From NCBI RefSeq assembly GCF_008704715.1, contig NZ_CP023689.1, forward strand, positions 1,736,001 to 1,800,000: a DNA stretch of 64,000 bases. Direction: 5' to 3'. The position numbers were made by a program, and so were the translations under genes. The stretch's first letter is position 1; each line of letters begins with the position of its first letter. This document shows, in pieces, positions 52,747-63,477 of this stretch. Source of the DNA: Streptomyces chartreusis (GTDB taxonomy: Bacteria > Actinomycetota > Actinomycetes > Streptomycetales > Streptomycetaceae). Under the pieces are notes generated by a model, which saw only the letters and a program-made list of their open reading frames with translations, was not told the DNA's origin and ran no database searches.

Positions 52747-54170
52747 GCGAGCAGATCATCGAAGAGGCCCCCGCGCCCGATGCTGAGGAGAACCGGCGGC
52801 AGGTGCTGTACTGGCGGCTGCTGGCCCGGCTGTTCGACCCCGAGGAGCAGGCCGGCCTGGAGTCGGCGAGTCTCGCCGTGGTCGAGGACATCGGTCTGCC
52901 GTCCGCGCTGCTCGACCCGGGGGCGTCCGTCGACTCCGTCGTGCAGCGGCATCCGGAGCTGGCCGCCGAGTTCGACGGACTGATGGCACCCGAGCCGGAC
53001 GACGAGGACGGTGGGCGTGACCGGGCCGCCGAGGTGCGACGCGCGGCGCTCGTGTCGAAGGTGCTGCTGAACGTCTTCGCGACCGGCTCCGGCACCGTCA
53101 CCGCCGAGCAGCTGGCGCGCTGGCAGTCCGACGCGGGATGGCTGGAGCGGGCGCTGGGCTGCCGGCCCGGCGACCTGCGCGGCGGACGTGGCGGTGCCGG
53201 CGGTGCGGGAGGCGGGCCGGGCGTCAGCCCGACCGGTACCGGTTTCGGCGGACCCACGCCCGACCTGAGCCGTCTGATCCCCGAGATCGGGCCGGAGCTC
53301 GGTGCCCTCGAGGCCGGTCTCGTCAAGCGCATGCATCTGCGCGAGGTGCTGGCCGATCCCGCGCTGGCCTCGCAGCTGACACCGAGCATGTCCCTGATCG
53401 AGCAGTTGCTGCGCGACAAGGACAACCTCTCCGGTGTCGCCCTCGCCAACGCCAAGTCGCTGATCCGCCGTTACGTCGACGAGGTCGCCCAGGTGCTGCG
53501 CACCCAGGTGGAGAAGGCCACGGTCGGTGACATCGACCGGTCCGTCCCGCCCAAGCGGGTCTTCCGCAACCTCGACCTTGACCGGACCATCTGGAAGAAC
53601 CTCACCAACTGGGATCCGGAGGGCGAGCGGCTCTACGTCGACCGGCTCTACTACCGGCACACCAGCCGCAAGACGACACCCCAGCGGCTCATCGTGGTCG
53701 TGGACCAGTCGGGTTCGATGGTCGACTCGATGGTCAACTGCACCATCCTGGCGTCCATCTTCGCCGGGCTGCCGAAGGTCGACGTCCACCTCATCGCGTA
53801 CGACACCCAGGCGCTGGACCTGACGCCCTGGGCGCACGACCCGTTCGAGACGCTGCTGCGGACCAAGCTCGGCGGCGGCACCGACGGCACCGTCGCCATG
53901 GCGCTCGCCCAGCCGAAGATCGCCGAGCCGCGCAACACCGTCGTGGTGTGGATCTCCGACTTCTACGAATGGCGCACGGACGAGCTGTTCGAGAGCATGG
54001 CCGCCGTCCACCGCTCGGGGGCGAAGTTCATCCCGGTGGGTTCGGTGACCAGCTCCGGGCGCGGCAGCGTCAACCCGTGGTTCCGGGAGAAGTTCAAGGA
54101 CCTCGGTACGCCGGTGATCTCCGGCCACATCAAGAAGCTCGTGCACGAGCTCAAGACGTTTCTCACCTGA
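52743..54170 (+). CDS. VWA-domain protein partner of MoxR
   Basis: A 475-residue protein. The first 290 residues are helical (RRQVLYWRLLARLFDPEEQ; MSLIEQLLRDKDNLSGVALANAKSLIRRYV), with a glycine-rich hinge near 145-165. The C-terminal von Willebrand A domain starts near 312 with LIVVVDQSGSM, whose Asp321-x-Ser-x-Ser is the metal ion-dependent adhesion site. TDG near 380 and WISDFYE near 403 complete the MIDAS. This resembles ViaA/CoxE-like partners of MoxR ATPases, which load metal or remodel substrates. The ATG overlaps the preceding stop. The MoxR gene follows 57 bases later. Confidence 0.85.
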   Translation: MSEQIIEEAPAPDAEENRRQVLYWRLLARLFDPEEQAGLESASLAVVEDIGLPSALLDPGASVDSVVQRHPELAAEFDGLMAPEPDDEDGGRDRAAEVRRAALVSKVLLNVFATGSGTVTAEQLARWQSDAGWLERALGCRPGDLRGGRGGAGGAGGGPGVSPTGTGFGGPTPDLSRLIPEIGPELGALEAGLVKRMHLREVLADPALASQLTPSMSLIEQLLRDKDNLSGVALANAKSLIRRYVDEVAQVLRTQVEKATVGDIDRSVPPKRVFRNLDLDRTIWKNLTNWDPEGERLYVDRLYYRHTSRKTTPQRLIVVVDQSGSMVDSMVNCTILASIFAGLPKVDVHLIAYDTQALDLTPWAHDPFETLLRTKLGGGTDGTVAMALAQPKIAEPRNTVVVWISDFYEWRTDELFESMAAVHRSGAKFIPVGSVTSSGRGSVNPWFREKFKDLGTPVISGHIKKLVHELKTFLT

Positions 54171-54227
54171 TCAACCGGCGTACGTCCACGTCTCGTTGTG
54201 ATCCCCTTGTACGGAAGGCTTTCCCAC

Positions 54228-55352
54228 ATGTCAGACCTGCTGCGCGCCCCTGCCGAGATCAAGTACGCCGAGGAGCTCGACTGGCTGGAGTCGATCGACG
54301 ACGGTCCCAAGCCGTTCTCGTGGCGGCTCTCCCCGAAGATGGTCCGCCTGTTCGTCCTCGGCTCCGAGCGTGCCGACGGACTGGACCGCGAGGTGTCGCA
54401 GAAGTGGTTCGGCGACCGCAGCTTCGTCGAGCGGTCCATCGTCACCCTCGCCTCCGACCGCGGTCTGCTGCTCATCGGTGACCCCGGCACGGGCAAGAGC
54501 TGGCTGGCCGAACTGCTGTCCGCCGCGATCAGCCGCAACTCCACGCTGGTGGTGCAGGGCACGGCCGGGACCACCGAGGACCACATCAAGTACTCGTGGA
54601 ACGTGTCGATGGTCATCGCCAAGGGCCAGTCACGGGAGTCGATGATCCCCTCGCCGATCATGACCGCGATGGAGGGCGGTTCGATCGGCCGCTTCGAGGA
54701 GCTGACCCGGTCGACGAGCGACGTCCAGGACGCGCTGATCTCGATCCTCTCCGAGAAGTACATCTCCGTCCCCGAGCTGGAGAGCGGCGGCGGTGACGAC
54801 AACATCGTCTTCGCCAAGCCCGGCTTCTCGATCATCGCCACCGCCAACAGCCGCGACCGGGGCGTCAACGACCTGTCGTCCGCGCTGAAGCGCCGGTTCA
54901 ACTTCGTCCGCATCCCGGTCGTGACGAACAAGAAGAGCGAGGCGGAGATCGTCCGCTTCCGCACCGAGGAACTGCTGCGCCGGCACTCGATCGACCTCGA
55001 CGTGCCGCCGACCCTCCTCGATGTGCTGCTCCAGAGCTTCGCCGACCTGCGTGCGTCCGCCGCGGCGGCCGGCAGCGACGACGAGAAGCTGGAGTCCGCG
55101 CTGTCGACGGCCGAGCAGATCGGTGTGCTGGAGGACGCCGTCCTGCACAGCAACTTCTTCGGTGAGCGGGCCCTGACCGCCCGCACCCTGGCCTCGTCCC
55201 TCGTCGGCTCCCTCACCCGGCGTGAGCCCGAGGACCTGGCCATCCTCAACAAGTACCTGCACGGTGTCGTCGAGCCGCGCAGCAAGGAGGAGGGCGGCTC
55301 CTGGCCCGAGTTCCTCGAAGGCGGCCGTGACGCGATCGCCACCCTGTCATGA
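54228..55352 (+). CDS. MoxR-family AAA+ ATPase
   Basis: A 374-residue AAA+ protein. Walker A is GDPGTGKSW (residues 84-92), a Walker B-like region occurs in SIGRFEELTRSTSDVQDALISILSEK, the sensor 1 Asn is in SIIATANSRDRGVN and the arginine finger in ALKRRFNFVRIP. MoxR proteins, with VWA partners, act as chaperones that activate enzymes or mature metal sites (RavA-ViaA, NorQ-NorD, CbbQ-CbbO). The ATG has GGAAGG at 54213. Length is close to the family norm. The next gene overlaps by 4 bases (ATGA). In this operon the client is unknown. Confidence 0.9.
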   Translation: MSDLLRAPAEIKYAEELDWLESIDDGPKPFSWRLSPKMVRLFVLGSERADGLDREVSQKWFGDRSFVERSIVTLASDRGLLLIGDPGTGKSWLAELLSAAISRNSTLVVQGTAGTTEDHIKYSWNVSMVIAKGQSRESMIPSPIMTAMEGGSIGRFEELTRSTSDVQDALISILSEKYISVPELESGGGDDNIVFAKPGFSIIATANSRDRGVNDLSSALKRRFNFVRIPVVTNKKSEAEIVRFRTEELLRRHSIDLDVPPTLLDVLLQSFADLRASAAAAGSDDEKLESALSTAEQIGVLEDAVLHSNFFGERALTARTLASSLVGSLTRREPEDLAILNKYLHGVVEPRSKEEGGSWPEFLEGGRDAIATLS

Positions 55353-58171
55353 GCGGGCCCCGGGAGAGCACGTCGTTCGGCGCGCTCCGCGGCCAACTGC
55401 AGGAGGCCGCGGCCACGTTCGCGGGCGGGCCCGACGCCCTTGAGGGCATCCTCCTCGGCATGGTCGACGACGTCGACCGCGCGGTGCGCGAGCCGCTGGA
55501 GATCTTCCCCGTCTGTCACCACTCCCCCGCCTCGGCTCTCGCCATGGCCCGTCGGCTGCGCGAGAAGCAGCCCAAGGTGGTGTACCTGGAGCTGTGCGAG
55601 GACATGGCGCCGCTCCTGACCGAGCTGCGCAACTGCCGGCTGCCGGTGGCGGTGCAGGCGTTCGCCGGCGACGTCGACGGATTCCCGGCCGACTGGGCCC
55701 CGCTGTCGGTTGTGGCGCCGGTCACGGAGGCGTCCGCCGAGTACCAGGCGATCGCGTACGCCCTGGACACCCCGGGCGTCGAGCTGGTGCTCGTCGACCG
55801 GTCCTCGGACCACGTCTTCCAGTGGGACAGAAGAGGCGAGCACGCCCAGGACCAGGAGGGGGCCACGCCCCCGGAAGAGGCCGAGGCCGCGCTGCACGGC
55901 GAGGCCGTAGGCGTCGAGATCGGCGACCTGCGGCCGCGCTTCGCCGAGTTGGAGGAGCATCTGCTCCGCCACGGGAAGGTGCGGCACTGGTCGGAGTGGT
56001 GGCACCAGTACGTCGAAGTCCCGCTCGGGGACAGCGATCACGACACCTACCGCCAGGTCATGTTCCTCATCGGCACCCTGTTTCGGCGGCTCGCCCCCGG
56101 CGAGGGGTCCCGAGTCCGGGTGGACGAGGACCGCGAGCGGTACATGTGGACCCGTATGCGCGAGCACCTGACGGCCACCGGCACGGACCCGGAGGACTGC
56201 CTTTACGTGTGCGGCGCGTTCCATGCGGCCAGCCGTGTCGAGGAGTTCGGTGTCCACGGCGCCTCGGACACCTTCACGATCTCCCCTCGTACGGCCACCA
56301 CCTGGCAGTACGGGCTGATCCCGTCCAGTCACGCGGCGATCGAGGCTCAGTTCGGGCTCGCCGCGGGCTCGGTGTCGATCGCGGCGACGGAGTGGGCGAA
56401 GACCCTGAAGCGGACCCGGGTGAAGCCGTTCCGGCTGGAGGGCCAGGCGGGGACGAAGAAGTCCGGGAAGAAGACGGCACTCCCCGCCGTCGCCGTGGCA
56501 CCTCAGTCCACGGTCGCCGCGGACAAGCTGACCGGCTTCCTGCGCAGACCGCCCGTGCTCGACGGTCTGGACGAGGCCGAACTGCTCGGCTGGTCGGTCG
56601 ACATCGTGCGCGCGGCCCGGCGCAACGGCTATCTGGCGTCCACCGCCGACGCCATCGCCGTCTTCGAGACGTCGATCCTGCTCGCCGGCATGCGGGACCG
56701 AGCCAAGCCGACGCCGTACGACTTCCAGGACGCGGCGGTCACCTGCATCGAGAAGGACAGCGTGCCGGGGCGGCGGGACGTGCGGCGTCTCGTCGAGATC
56801 ATGATGGGCGGCGACCGGATCGGCCAGGTCGGCTACGACTCGCTGCCGCCGCTGGCACGCGATGTGTACGACCGGCTCGCACCGCTGGAGCTGAAGCTCG
56901 AGCAGCGCGGGGTGCGCCGGGCACTGCTGGACATGGCGTCCCGGCCGGAACTCCAGGCGTGTTCGGACGTGTTGTGGATGCTGCGGCGGCTGCTGCCGCA
57001 GGGTGCGGCACGGCCGATCATGGGTGAGCGGGGGCTCGGTGAGCGGTCGATCCAGGAGTCCTGGGACCTGGCGCTCGGCACGCATCAGCGGGCACTGATC
57101 GAGCTGGGCTACGAGGGTGTCAGCCTTGAGCAGGTCCTGGAGCAGCGGCTGCGGCGCGACGCGTACGGGGCGCAGGCGACGACGGCGACGGTGCTGGCCG
57201 CGGTCGAGGACGCGACCCTGTACCTGCGCAGCCGCCGTCTCTCCGACGAGTTGGGCACGCACGCGCTGAAGGTGCTCGCCACCGAGCGGAGCGTGGACGG
57301 CGCGCCGGAGGTGCTGCGAAGGGTGCGGGCGCTGCTGGCGTACTACCGCACCAGCGAGCCGGTGCTGCCGTCGTGGATCGAGTCCTTCGTCAAGACGGGC
57401 TACGCCCACTACTGCACGCTGCTGCCGACGGCGTTCCGGGACGAGGACGCGACGGTCGGGCAGGTCGCGGCGATGCTCGGCTTCCTGTTCAGCATGGAGA
57501 GCCTGGCCCTGTCGCTGGGCTGCGACCGGGCCCAGCTGGAGCTGGCGGTGGCCCAGTCGCACCCCGACGAGCCGTCGAAGACGGCACTGCTGTGGGCGGC
57601 ACAGGTGCAGCTCGGCACGCTGTCCCGGGCCGAGCTGCGGGCGCGGTGTGCCGAACTGCTGGACAATCCGCTGGTCGTGCCCGCCTATCCGCGCTACCTG
57701 AGCGGCTTCGTACACGCGCTGGAGCCCGTGCCGGGGCTGGCGGACGTGGTCGTGGAGGCGGTGTCGAACGCGTTCGGGCGGCTGCCGGACACGGTGCTGC
57801 TGCCGTGGCTGCCGCTCCTGATCACCACCCTGCGCTCCGGCGCGTCCGACCTCGCTCCCCTGCTGATCCGCGAGGCCGGTCGCATCTTCCCGGGCCGGCT
57901 GGCGGCACTGGACACGTGGGTACCGCCGTGGCGGATGCCGCAGACGGATCCGTTCGCCGCGGCACGGCCGAAGCCCGCACCCGACGTCCACCGCGGCCCC
58001 ACGCTCCTCACGAAGCACCCGGCGACCTGCGACGCGGTGGCGGAACTGCTCGGCTGCGACGGCGTATGGGCAGGGACCGCGGCCGGGCCGAACCCGTCGG
58101 GCGGGGCCGTGCTCACGGCCCGTCATCCGGCGACGGCGGACGCCCTGGAGTCCCTGCTCGCCGGCGGATGA
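55349..58171 (+). CDS. DUF5682-like protein with an EreA/TraB-type (TIKI-like) N-terminal domain
   Basis: A 940-residue cytoplasmic protein that I assign to the family I recall as DUF5682. The first 320 residues show VCHHSPASALAMARRL with His57-His58, VVYLELCEDM with Glu81, and YVCGAFHAASRVEEFG with His292. His, Glu and His at this spacing recall the EreA/ChaN and TraB/TIKI hydrolase superfamilies. A basic linker (KKSGKKTALP) follows near 372. The last 550 residues are helical and repeat-like, reminiscent of HEAT-type superhelices. It starts in ATGA with the MoxR gene and is the final gene before a strong terminator. It may be the effector enzyme of the complex (inference). Confidence 0.7.
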   Translation: MSGPRESTSFGALRGQLQEAAATFAGGPDALEGILLGMVDDVDRAVREPLEIFPVCHHSPASALAMARRLREKQPKVVYLELCEDMAPLLTELRNCRLPVAVQAFAGDVDGFPADWAPLSVVAPVTEASAEYQAIAYALDTPGVELVLVDRSSDHVFQWDRRGEHAQDQEGATPPEEAEAALHGEAVGVEIGDLRPRFAELEEHLLRHGKVRHWSEWWHQYVEVPLGDSDHDTYRQVMFLIGTLFRRLAPGEGSRVRVDEDRERYMWTRMREHLTATGTDPEDCLYVCGAFHAASRVEEFGVHGASDTFTISPRTATTWQYGLIPSSHAAIEAQFGLAAGSVSIAATEWAKTLKRTRVKPFRLEGQAGTKKSGKKTALPAVAVAPQSTVAADKLTGFLRRPPVLDGLDEAELLGWSVDIVRAARRNGYLASTADAIAVFETSILLAGMRDRAKPTPYDFQDAAVTCIEKDSVPGRRDVRRLVEIMMGGDRIGQVGYDSLPPLARDVYDRLAPLELKLEQRGVRRALLDMASRPELQACSDVLWMLRRLLPQGAARPIMGERGLGERSIQESWDLALGTHQRALIELGYEGVSLEQVLEQRLRRDAYGAQATTATVLAAVEDATLYLRSRRLSDELGTHALKVLATERSVDGAPEVLRRVRALLAYYRTSEPVLPSWIESFVKTGYAHYCTLLPTAFRDEDATVGQVAAMLGFLFSMESLALSLGCDRAQLELAVAQSHPDEPSKTALLWAAQVQLGTLSRAELRARCAELLDNPLVVPAYPRYLSGFVHALEPVPGLADVVVEAVSNAFGRLPDTVLLPWLPLLITTLRSGASDLAPLLIREAGRIFPGRLAALDTWVPPWRMPQTDPFAAARPKPAPDVHRGPTLLTKHPATCDAVAELLGCDGVWAGTAAGPNPSGGAVLTARHPATADALESLLAGG

Positions 58172-58180
58172 GTCAGGCGG

Positions 58181-58211
58181 TGGCCCGGCCCGGAATGCCC
58201 GGGCCGGGCCA
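58181..58211. terminator. Strong bidirectional hairpin
   Basis: A perfect 13-base-pair stem, TGGCCCGGCCCGG (58181-58193) with CCGGGCCGGGCCA (58199-58211), and a 5-base loop lie between the convergent stops of the DUF5682-like gene (58171) and the GH16 gene (58227). Confidence 0.85.
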
Positions 58212-58226
58212 TCTGCCGAGGACGGG

Positions 58227-60101
58227 TCAGCCCTTCTGCTCCACCCGCACCCAGTCAACCTCGGCCTGCACTCCCCCGCCCGCGATCCGGTCCACGCTCG
58301 ACTGCGGCAGGCCCCAGTAGGGGGTCGTCACCTGGTTCCAGCCGGCGGGATAGGCGCCGCCCAGGGCCAGGTTCAGGATCACGTACTGGTTGTGGTCGAA
58401 GACCCACTTCCCCCGCGTCGACTCCAGCTTGTTGCGGGTCGTCTCCTGGACGAGGCGGTCGTCGACGTAGAAGCGCATGCCCGTCGGGGTCCACTCGACG
58501 GAGTAGGTGTGCCACTGGTCGACGGTGCCGCCGTTCGGGAAGATCTGGCGGGCGCCGATGTTGCCGTCGGCCGAGTATCCGGGGCCGTGCAGGGCGGTGC
58601 TGGTCCAGTCGCGGTACCCGACGTTCTCCATGATGTCGGTCTCGCCGGACGCGGGCCAGGAGACCGAGGGGTCGTCGACGTTGCTGCCGAGCAGCCAGAA
58701 GGCGGGCCAGAAGCCGTCGCCGACCGGGAGCTTCATACGGGCGCTGACCCTGCCGTACGTGAAGTCGAACTTGGTGTTCGTGTCGATGCGGCCCGACGTG
58801 AAGTCGTAGGTGCCGCCGCCTGCCTGTGTGCAGCCCTTGCAGTACTTCGCCCGCAGGACCAGCGCACCGTTCTCCGTGCGGATGTTGTCGGCGGAGTCGA
58901 CGTACGCCTGCGACTCGCCGTTGACCGAGCCCATCTCGGTGCCGGTGCGCACCACGCGCCACTTGCCGCGGTCGAGCGCCCCGCCGGTGAAGTCGTCGAA
59001 GAACGTGGTCCGGTACGTCCCCGGCTGTTCGGCCGGGAGCGCGGGGTAGGCCGCCGCGGCGCTGCCGCCCGTGCCCCAGACCTCGAACTCGTAGAGGGAG
59101 TAGCCGAACTGGGCTGTGGCGGGGGCCGGGTTGTAGAAGCTGCGGCGTTCCTTGCCGAGCATGCGGACGTAGCGGCCGGTCGCGGGCGAGGGAAGGGTGA
59201 TCGTGTCGTGCACGCCCACCGCCTCCGCCGGGGACTTCACGTTCGCCCGGCGGGCGGCGACGTCGGCCGCCGAGGGCTGGTACACCGTGCGCCAGGTGCG
59301 GTTGTCGTCGGAGACCTGGAGCTGGTAGTCGACCGCGTAGGCGGCCTCCCAGTACAGGTCCATGGAGGAGATCGTGGACGTGGTGCCCAGGTCCACCGAG
59401 ATCCAGCGGTTCGCGTTCCAGTCGCTGGACCAGCGGCTCGCGTCGGCCTTGAGGTCCGCCGGCCGGCCGCCGTCGGTGACGAACGCCGGTGAGTTGCCCG
59501 CGTGCTGGTAGAAGTCGGAGTACGCCGGGTGGTTCAGGGCGAGGTTGGTGCGGGTGGTCGACGCCGGGGCCGGTTCGCCGCCGTAGACCTTGAAGGAGTA
59601 CAGCGAGTAGCCCCAGGGCGTGGCGCGTTCGACGCCGCGCATGCGGACGTAGCGGCCGGTCACCTCCTGCGGGTAGGTGTGCGCGGTGACCGAGCCGCCG
59701 GTGCCGGCGGTCTCCGTGTAGAAGGGGGTCCAGTCCGTGCCGTTCTTCGAGACCTCCAGGACGTATCTCTTGCCGTAGGCGGCCTCCCAGTCGAGGACCA
59801 CCCGGTCGACCCGGATCGTGGCGCCGAGGTCGACGCGGATCCAGGCGTCGTCGGCGAAGTCGCTGGACCAGCGGCTGGCGCCGTTGCCGTCGAAGGCGAG
59901 GCCTGGGCCGGTGGCGCCGTTCTCGCTGCCGGACGCGGTGACGGCGTTCGGGTTCGCGGCGTAGGCGGTGTTCGCACGGTCGGTGTCCCAGGCGACGGCG
60001 GCGGCCGCCGCGGACGCCGGTGCGCCGAGGGCAGTGCCCGAGGACAGCAGGGCCGCCGTCGCGAGGGCGGCCAGGAGGGTACGGGGGATGCGGGTCGGCA
60101 T
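58227..60101 (-). CDS. Secreted GH16 beta-glucanase with two F5/8-type carbohydrate-binding domains
   Basis: A 624-residue secreted hydrolase of beta-1,3 or mixed-linked glucans. The signal peptide is MPTRIPRTLLAALATAALLSSG followed by an Ala-rich cleavage region. Two discoidin/F5/8 (CBM32-like) domains lie at about 40-190 and 200-370 (ASRWSSDFADDAWIRVDLGATIRVDRVVL; ASRWSSDWNANRWISVDLGTTSTISSMDL). The GH16 domain (about 390-620) has the catalytic ExDxxE in SGETDIMENVGY, with FWPAFWLLG before it and HTYSVEWTP after. The ATG has AGGAG. A GH1 gene and sugar permeases lie upstream on the same strand, so its oligosaccharide products are probably imported. It has its own promoter after a terminator. 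Confidence 0.88.
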   Translation of the reverse strand: MPTRIPRTLLAALATAALLSSGTALGAPASAAAAAVAWDTDRANTAYAANPNAVTASGSENGATGPGLAFDGNGASRWSSDFADDAWIRVDLGATIRVDRVVLDWEAAYGKRYVLEVSKNGTDWTPFYTETAGTGGSVTAHTYPQEVTGRYVRMRGVERATPWGYSLYSFKVYGGEPAPASTTRTNLALNHPAYSDFYQHAGNSPAFVTDGGRPADLKADASRWSSDWNANRWISVDLGTTSTISSMDLYWEAAYAVDYQLQVSDDNRTWRTVYQPSAADVAARRANVKSPAEAVGVHDTITLPSPATGRYVRMLGKERRSFYNPAPATAQFGYSLYEFEVWGTGGSAAAAYPALPAEQPGTYRTTFFDDFTGGALDRGKWRVVRTGTEMGSVNGESQAYVDSADNIRTENGALVLRAKYCKGCTQAGGGTYDFTSGRIDTNTKFDFTYGRVSARMKLPVGDGFWPAFWLLGSNVDDPSVSWPASGETDIMENVGYRDWTSTALHGPGYSADGNIGARQIFPNGGTVDQWHTYSVEWTPTGMRFYVDDRLVQETTRNKLESTRGKWVFDHNQYVILNLALGGAYPAGWNQVTTPYWGLPQSSVDRIAGGGVQAEVDWVRVEQKG

Positions 60102-60133
60102 GCGGCTCTCCTGAGCGTCGATGATGTTGTGTA

Positions 60134-60183
60134 CATGACAGAACGCATGACAGATCAGTGCCGGTCGCTGGTGCGCATGACAG
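60134..60183 (-). promoter_or_regulatory. Three CATGACAG repeats in the GH16 promoter region
   Basis: CATGACAG (CTGTCATG on the gene's strand) occurs at 60134-60141, 60146-60153 and 60176-60183, with start-to-start spacing of 12 and 30 bases. They lie 33-82 bases upstream of the GH16 start codon, where an activator or repressor would bind. Confidence 0.4.
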
Positions 60184-60198
60184 TCCGAGGGGGTGGAT

Positions 60199-60234
60199 GC
60201 GGTGGGCGTGGGCTCCGGCTCCCACGCCCACCGC
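60199..60234 (-). terminator. Terminator hairpin after the GH1 operon
   Basis: A perfect 14-base-pair stem, GCGGTGGGCGTGGG (60199-60212) with CCCACGCCCACCGC (60221-60234), and an 8-base loop lie 8 bases beyond the GH1 stop. It separates the sugar-uptake operon from GH16. Confidence 0.8.
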
Positions 60235-60241
60235 GGTCGGG

Positions 60242-61606
<1,365 letters not shown>

Positions 61607-61635
61607 AGAAATCCTCTCGGAACGGGGGGTGTGGA

Positions 61636-62490
61636 TCACTTGACGGCGCCCGCGGTCAGGCCGGCGACCAGATAGCGCTGGAGCAGCAGGAAGCCCGCCA
61701 CCACGGGCACGCTGACGACGAGCGAGGCGGCCATGATCTGGTTCCAGTACACGTCGTTGAGCGTGGAGTAGCCCTGGAGGCCGACGGCGAGGGTGCGGGT
61801 GGTGTCGTTGGTCATGACGGACGCGAAGAGCACTTCGCCCCAGGCGGTCATGAAGGCGTAGACGGCGACCGCGACGATGCCGGGGATCGCGGCCGGCACG
61901 ACCACCCGGAACAGCGCGCCGAGCGGTCCGCAGCCGTCGACCAGTGCCGCCTCGTCCAGATCGCGCGGCACCGAGTCGAAGTACCCGATCAGCATCCAGA
62001 TCGAGAACGGCAGCGAGAAGGTCAGATACGTCAGGATCAGGCCGCCGCGCGAGCCGAACAGGGCGATGCCGGTGGCGTTGCCGATGTTGACGTAGATGAG
62101 GAACAGCGGCAGCAGGAAGAGGATACCCGGGAACATCTGCGTGGACAGGACGGTGACCGTGAAGACGCGCTTGCCGCGGAAGTTGTAGCGGCTGACGGCG
62201 TACGCGGCGAACACCGCGATCACCACCGAGCACACCGTCGCCGCGCCCGCCACGATCAGCGAGTTCACGAAGTACCTCGCGAGCGGCACCGTCGACCAGA
62301 TGTCGATGTACGGGCGGATCGTCAGACCGCTGGGCAGCCAACGGAACTGGCCCGAGACGTCCGCCAGCGGCTTGAGCGAGCTGGAGACCATCACATAGAC
62401 GGGGACCAGGACGAAGCCGGTGAGCAGGGTGAGGAAGATCCGCCGGGACCACAGGAAGGAACGCGGCGGCGCCATGGGCGAGTTATGCAT
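61636..62490 (-). CDS. Carbohydrate ABC transporter permease (MalG/CebG type)
   Basis: A 284-residue inner membrane permease with six hydrophobic segments. The EAA loop that contacts the ATPase is [29 protein letters not shown] near residue 190. N-terminal helix [23 protein letters not shown] is typical of the MalG/CebG family. The sugar is probably a beta-glucoside oligomer given the GH1 and GH16 neighbours. The ATG at 62490 overlaps the upstream permease gene by 8 bases. No ATPase gene is adjacent; Streptomyces sugar importers often share the MsiK ATPase encoded elsewhere. Confidence 0.9.
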   Translation of the reverse strand: MHNSPMAPPRSFLWSRRIFLTLLTGFVLVPVYVMVSSSLKPLADVSGQFRWLPSGLTIRPYIDIWSTVPLARYFVNSLIVAGAATVCSVVIAVFAAYAVSRYNFRGKRVFTVTVLSTQMFPGILFLLPLFLIYVNIGNATGIALFGSRGGLILTYLTFSLPFSIWMLIGYFDSVPRDLDEAALVDGCGPLGALFRVVVPAAIPGIVAVAVYAFMTAWGEVLFASVMTNDTTRTLAVGLQGYSTLNDVYWNQIMAASLVVSVPVVAGFLLLQRYLVAGLTAGAVK

Positions 62491-63472
62491 GCTTGGTCCT
62501 CCGTCCGCGCGAGGTGGCGACGAGGTACACGCCCGTCACCACGAGCAGGAACAGCAGCAGGAGCACGCTCATCGCGGAGCCGGCGCCGAAGTTCCAGGTG
62601 ACGAAGCTGGCTTGATAGATGTGCACCGAGATGAGGTCCCCGGCCTGCGGCGCGGTCTTGCCGAACAGGACGTACGGCGTGTTGAAGTCGTTGAACGTCC
62701 ACAGGAACAGCACCAGGACGAGGACCTGGTTGACCGGGCTCAGCGACGGCAGGGTGATGCGGCGGATCTGCTGCCACATGCCGGCGCCGTCGAGGGCCGC
62801 GGCCTCGTACAGCTCCTTCGGGATGTTCTGGAGGCCGGCCATGACGATGAGGAAGGCGAACGGCCAGCCCTTCCACACCGACACCGTCAGCAGCGCGATG
62901 AAGCTGTTGTCGCCGATCAGCCAGAAGGAAGGCTTGTCGGTGATGCCGAGCTGGTCGTGCAGGACGTGGTTCACCAGGCCGTTGTCGTGCTGGAACATGA
63001 ACACCCAGGTGATCACGGCCGTGTAGACGGGCAGCGCGTACGGCACCAGGAACAGGGCGCGCAGCAGACCCCGGCCGCGGAAGTTGTCCTGCATGTAGAT
63101 CGCCGCGGCCGTGCCGATCAGCCAGCACAGGCCGACGGACAGCAGGGTGAAGGCGAGCGTGACCAGGAACGAGTGGAGCAGCGCCTCCCCGACGGGGGCG
63201 TTGAAGTCCACCGACATCCGGTAGTTGTCGATGCCGTTCCAGGGCGCCGTGGTCCAGTCACGGATGTAGAACTGCGTGAGCTCCTTGAAGCTCATCAGGA
63301 CGCCGATCACCATCGGCACCAGATGAACGAGGAGTTCCAGGAGCAGAGCGGGCAGAAGCAGCAGATAAGGCAGGCCGATGCGGCGGATCCGCCCGGGACG
63401 GCGGCGGGGGCCGTCCGCCGTCCCGGGGGAACTCTGACGCACCTCGGCCTTGGCGGGAACCGTGGTCGTCAT
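62483..63472 (-). CDS. Carbohydrate ABC transporter permease (MalF/CebF type)
   Basis: A 329-residue membrane permease with an N-terminal cytoplasmic extension and six to seven hydrophobic segments. The family segments are GLPYLLLLPALLLELLVHLVPMVIGVLMSF, NNYRMSVDF-like substrate-side text and the EAA loop NIPKELYEAAALDGAGMWQQIRRITLPSLSP near residue 230. It pairs with the MalG-type permease that follows. The start ATG at 63472 gives MTTTVPAKAEV; the binding-protein stop lies only 5 bases upstream. A role in uptake of beta-glucan oligosaccharides is inferred from GH1 and GH16. Confidence 0.9.
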   Translation of the reverse strand: MTTTVPAKAEVRQSSPGTADGPRRRPGRIRRIGLPYLLLLPALLLELLVHLVPMVIGVLMSFKELTQFYIRDWTTAPWNGIDNYRMSVDFNAPVGEALLHSFLVTLAFTLLSVGLCWLIGTAAAIYMQDNFRGRGLLRALFLVPYALPVYTAVITWVFMFQHDNGLVNHVLHDQLGITDKPSFWLIGDNSFIALLTVSVWKGWPFAFLIVMAGLQNIPKELYEAAALDGAGMWQQIRRITLPSLSPVNQVLVLVLFLWTFNDFNTPYVLFGKTAPQAGDLISVHIYQASFVTWNFGAGSAMSVLLLLFLLVVTGVYLVATSRGRRTKHA

Positions 63473-63477
63473 CGTGC

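Noticed and set aside
53963..58258. A 1,431-codon minus-strand frame opposite the MoxR and DUF5682-like genes
   Set aside because: Its translation is low-complexity and has no recognisable domain, while the plus strand has Walker A, MIDAS and start overlaps. It is an antisense shadow due to high GC.
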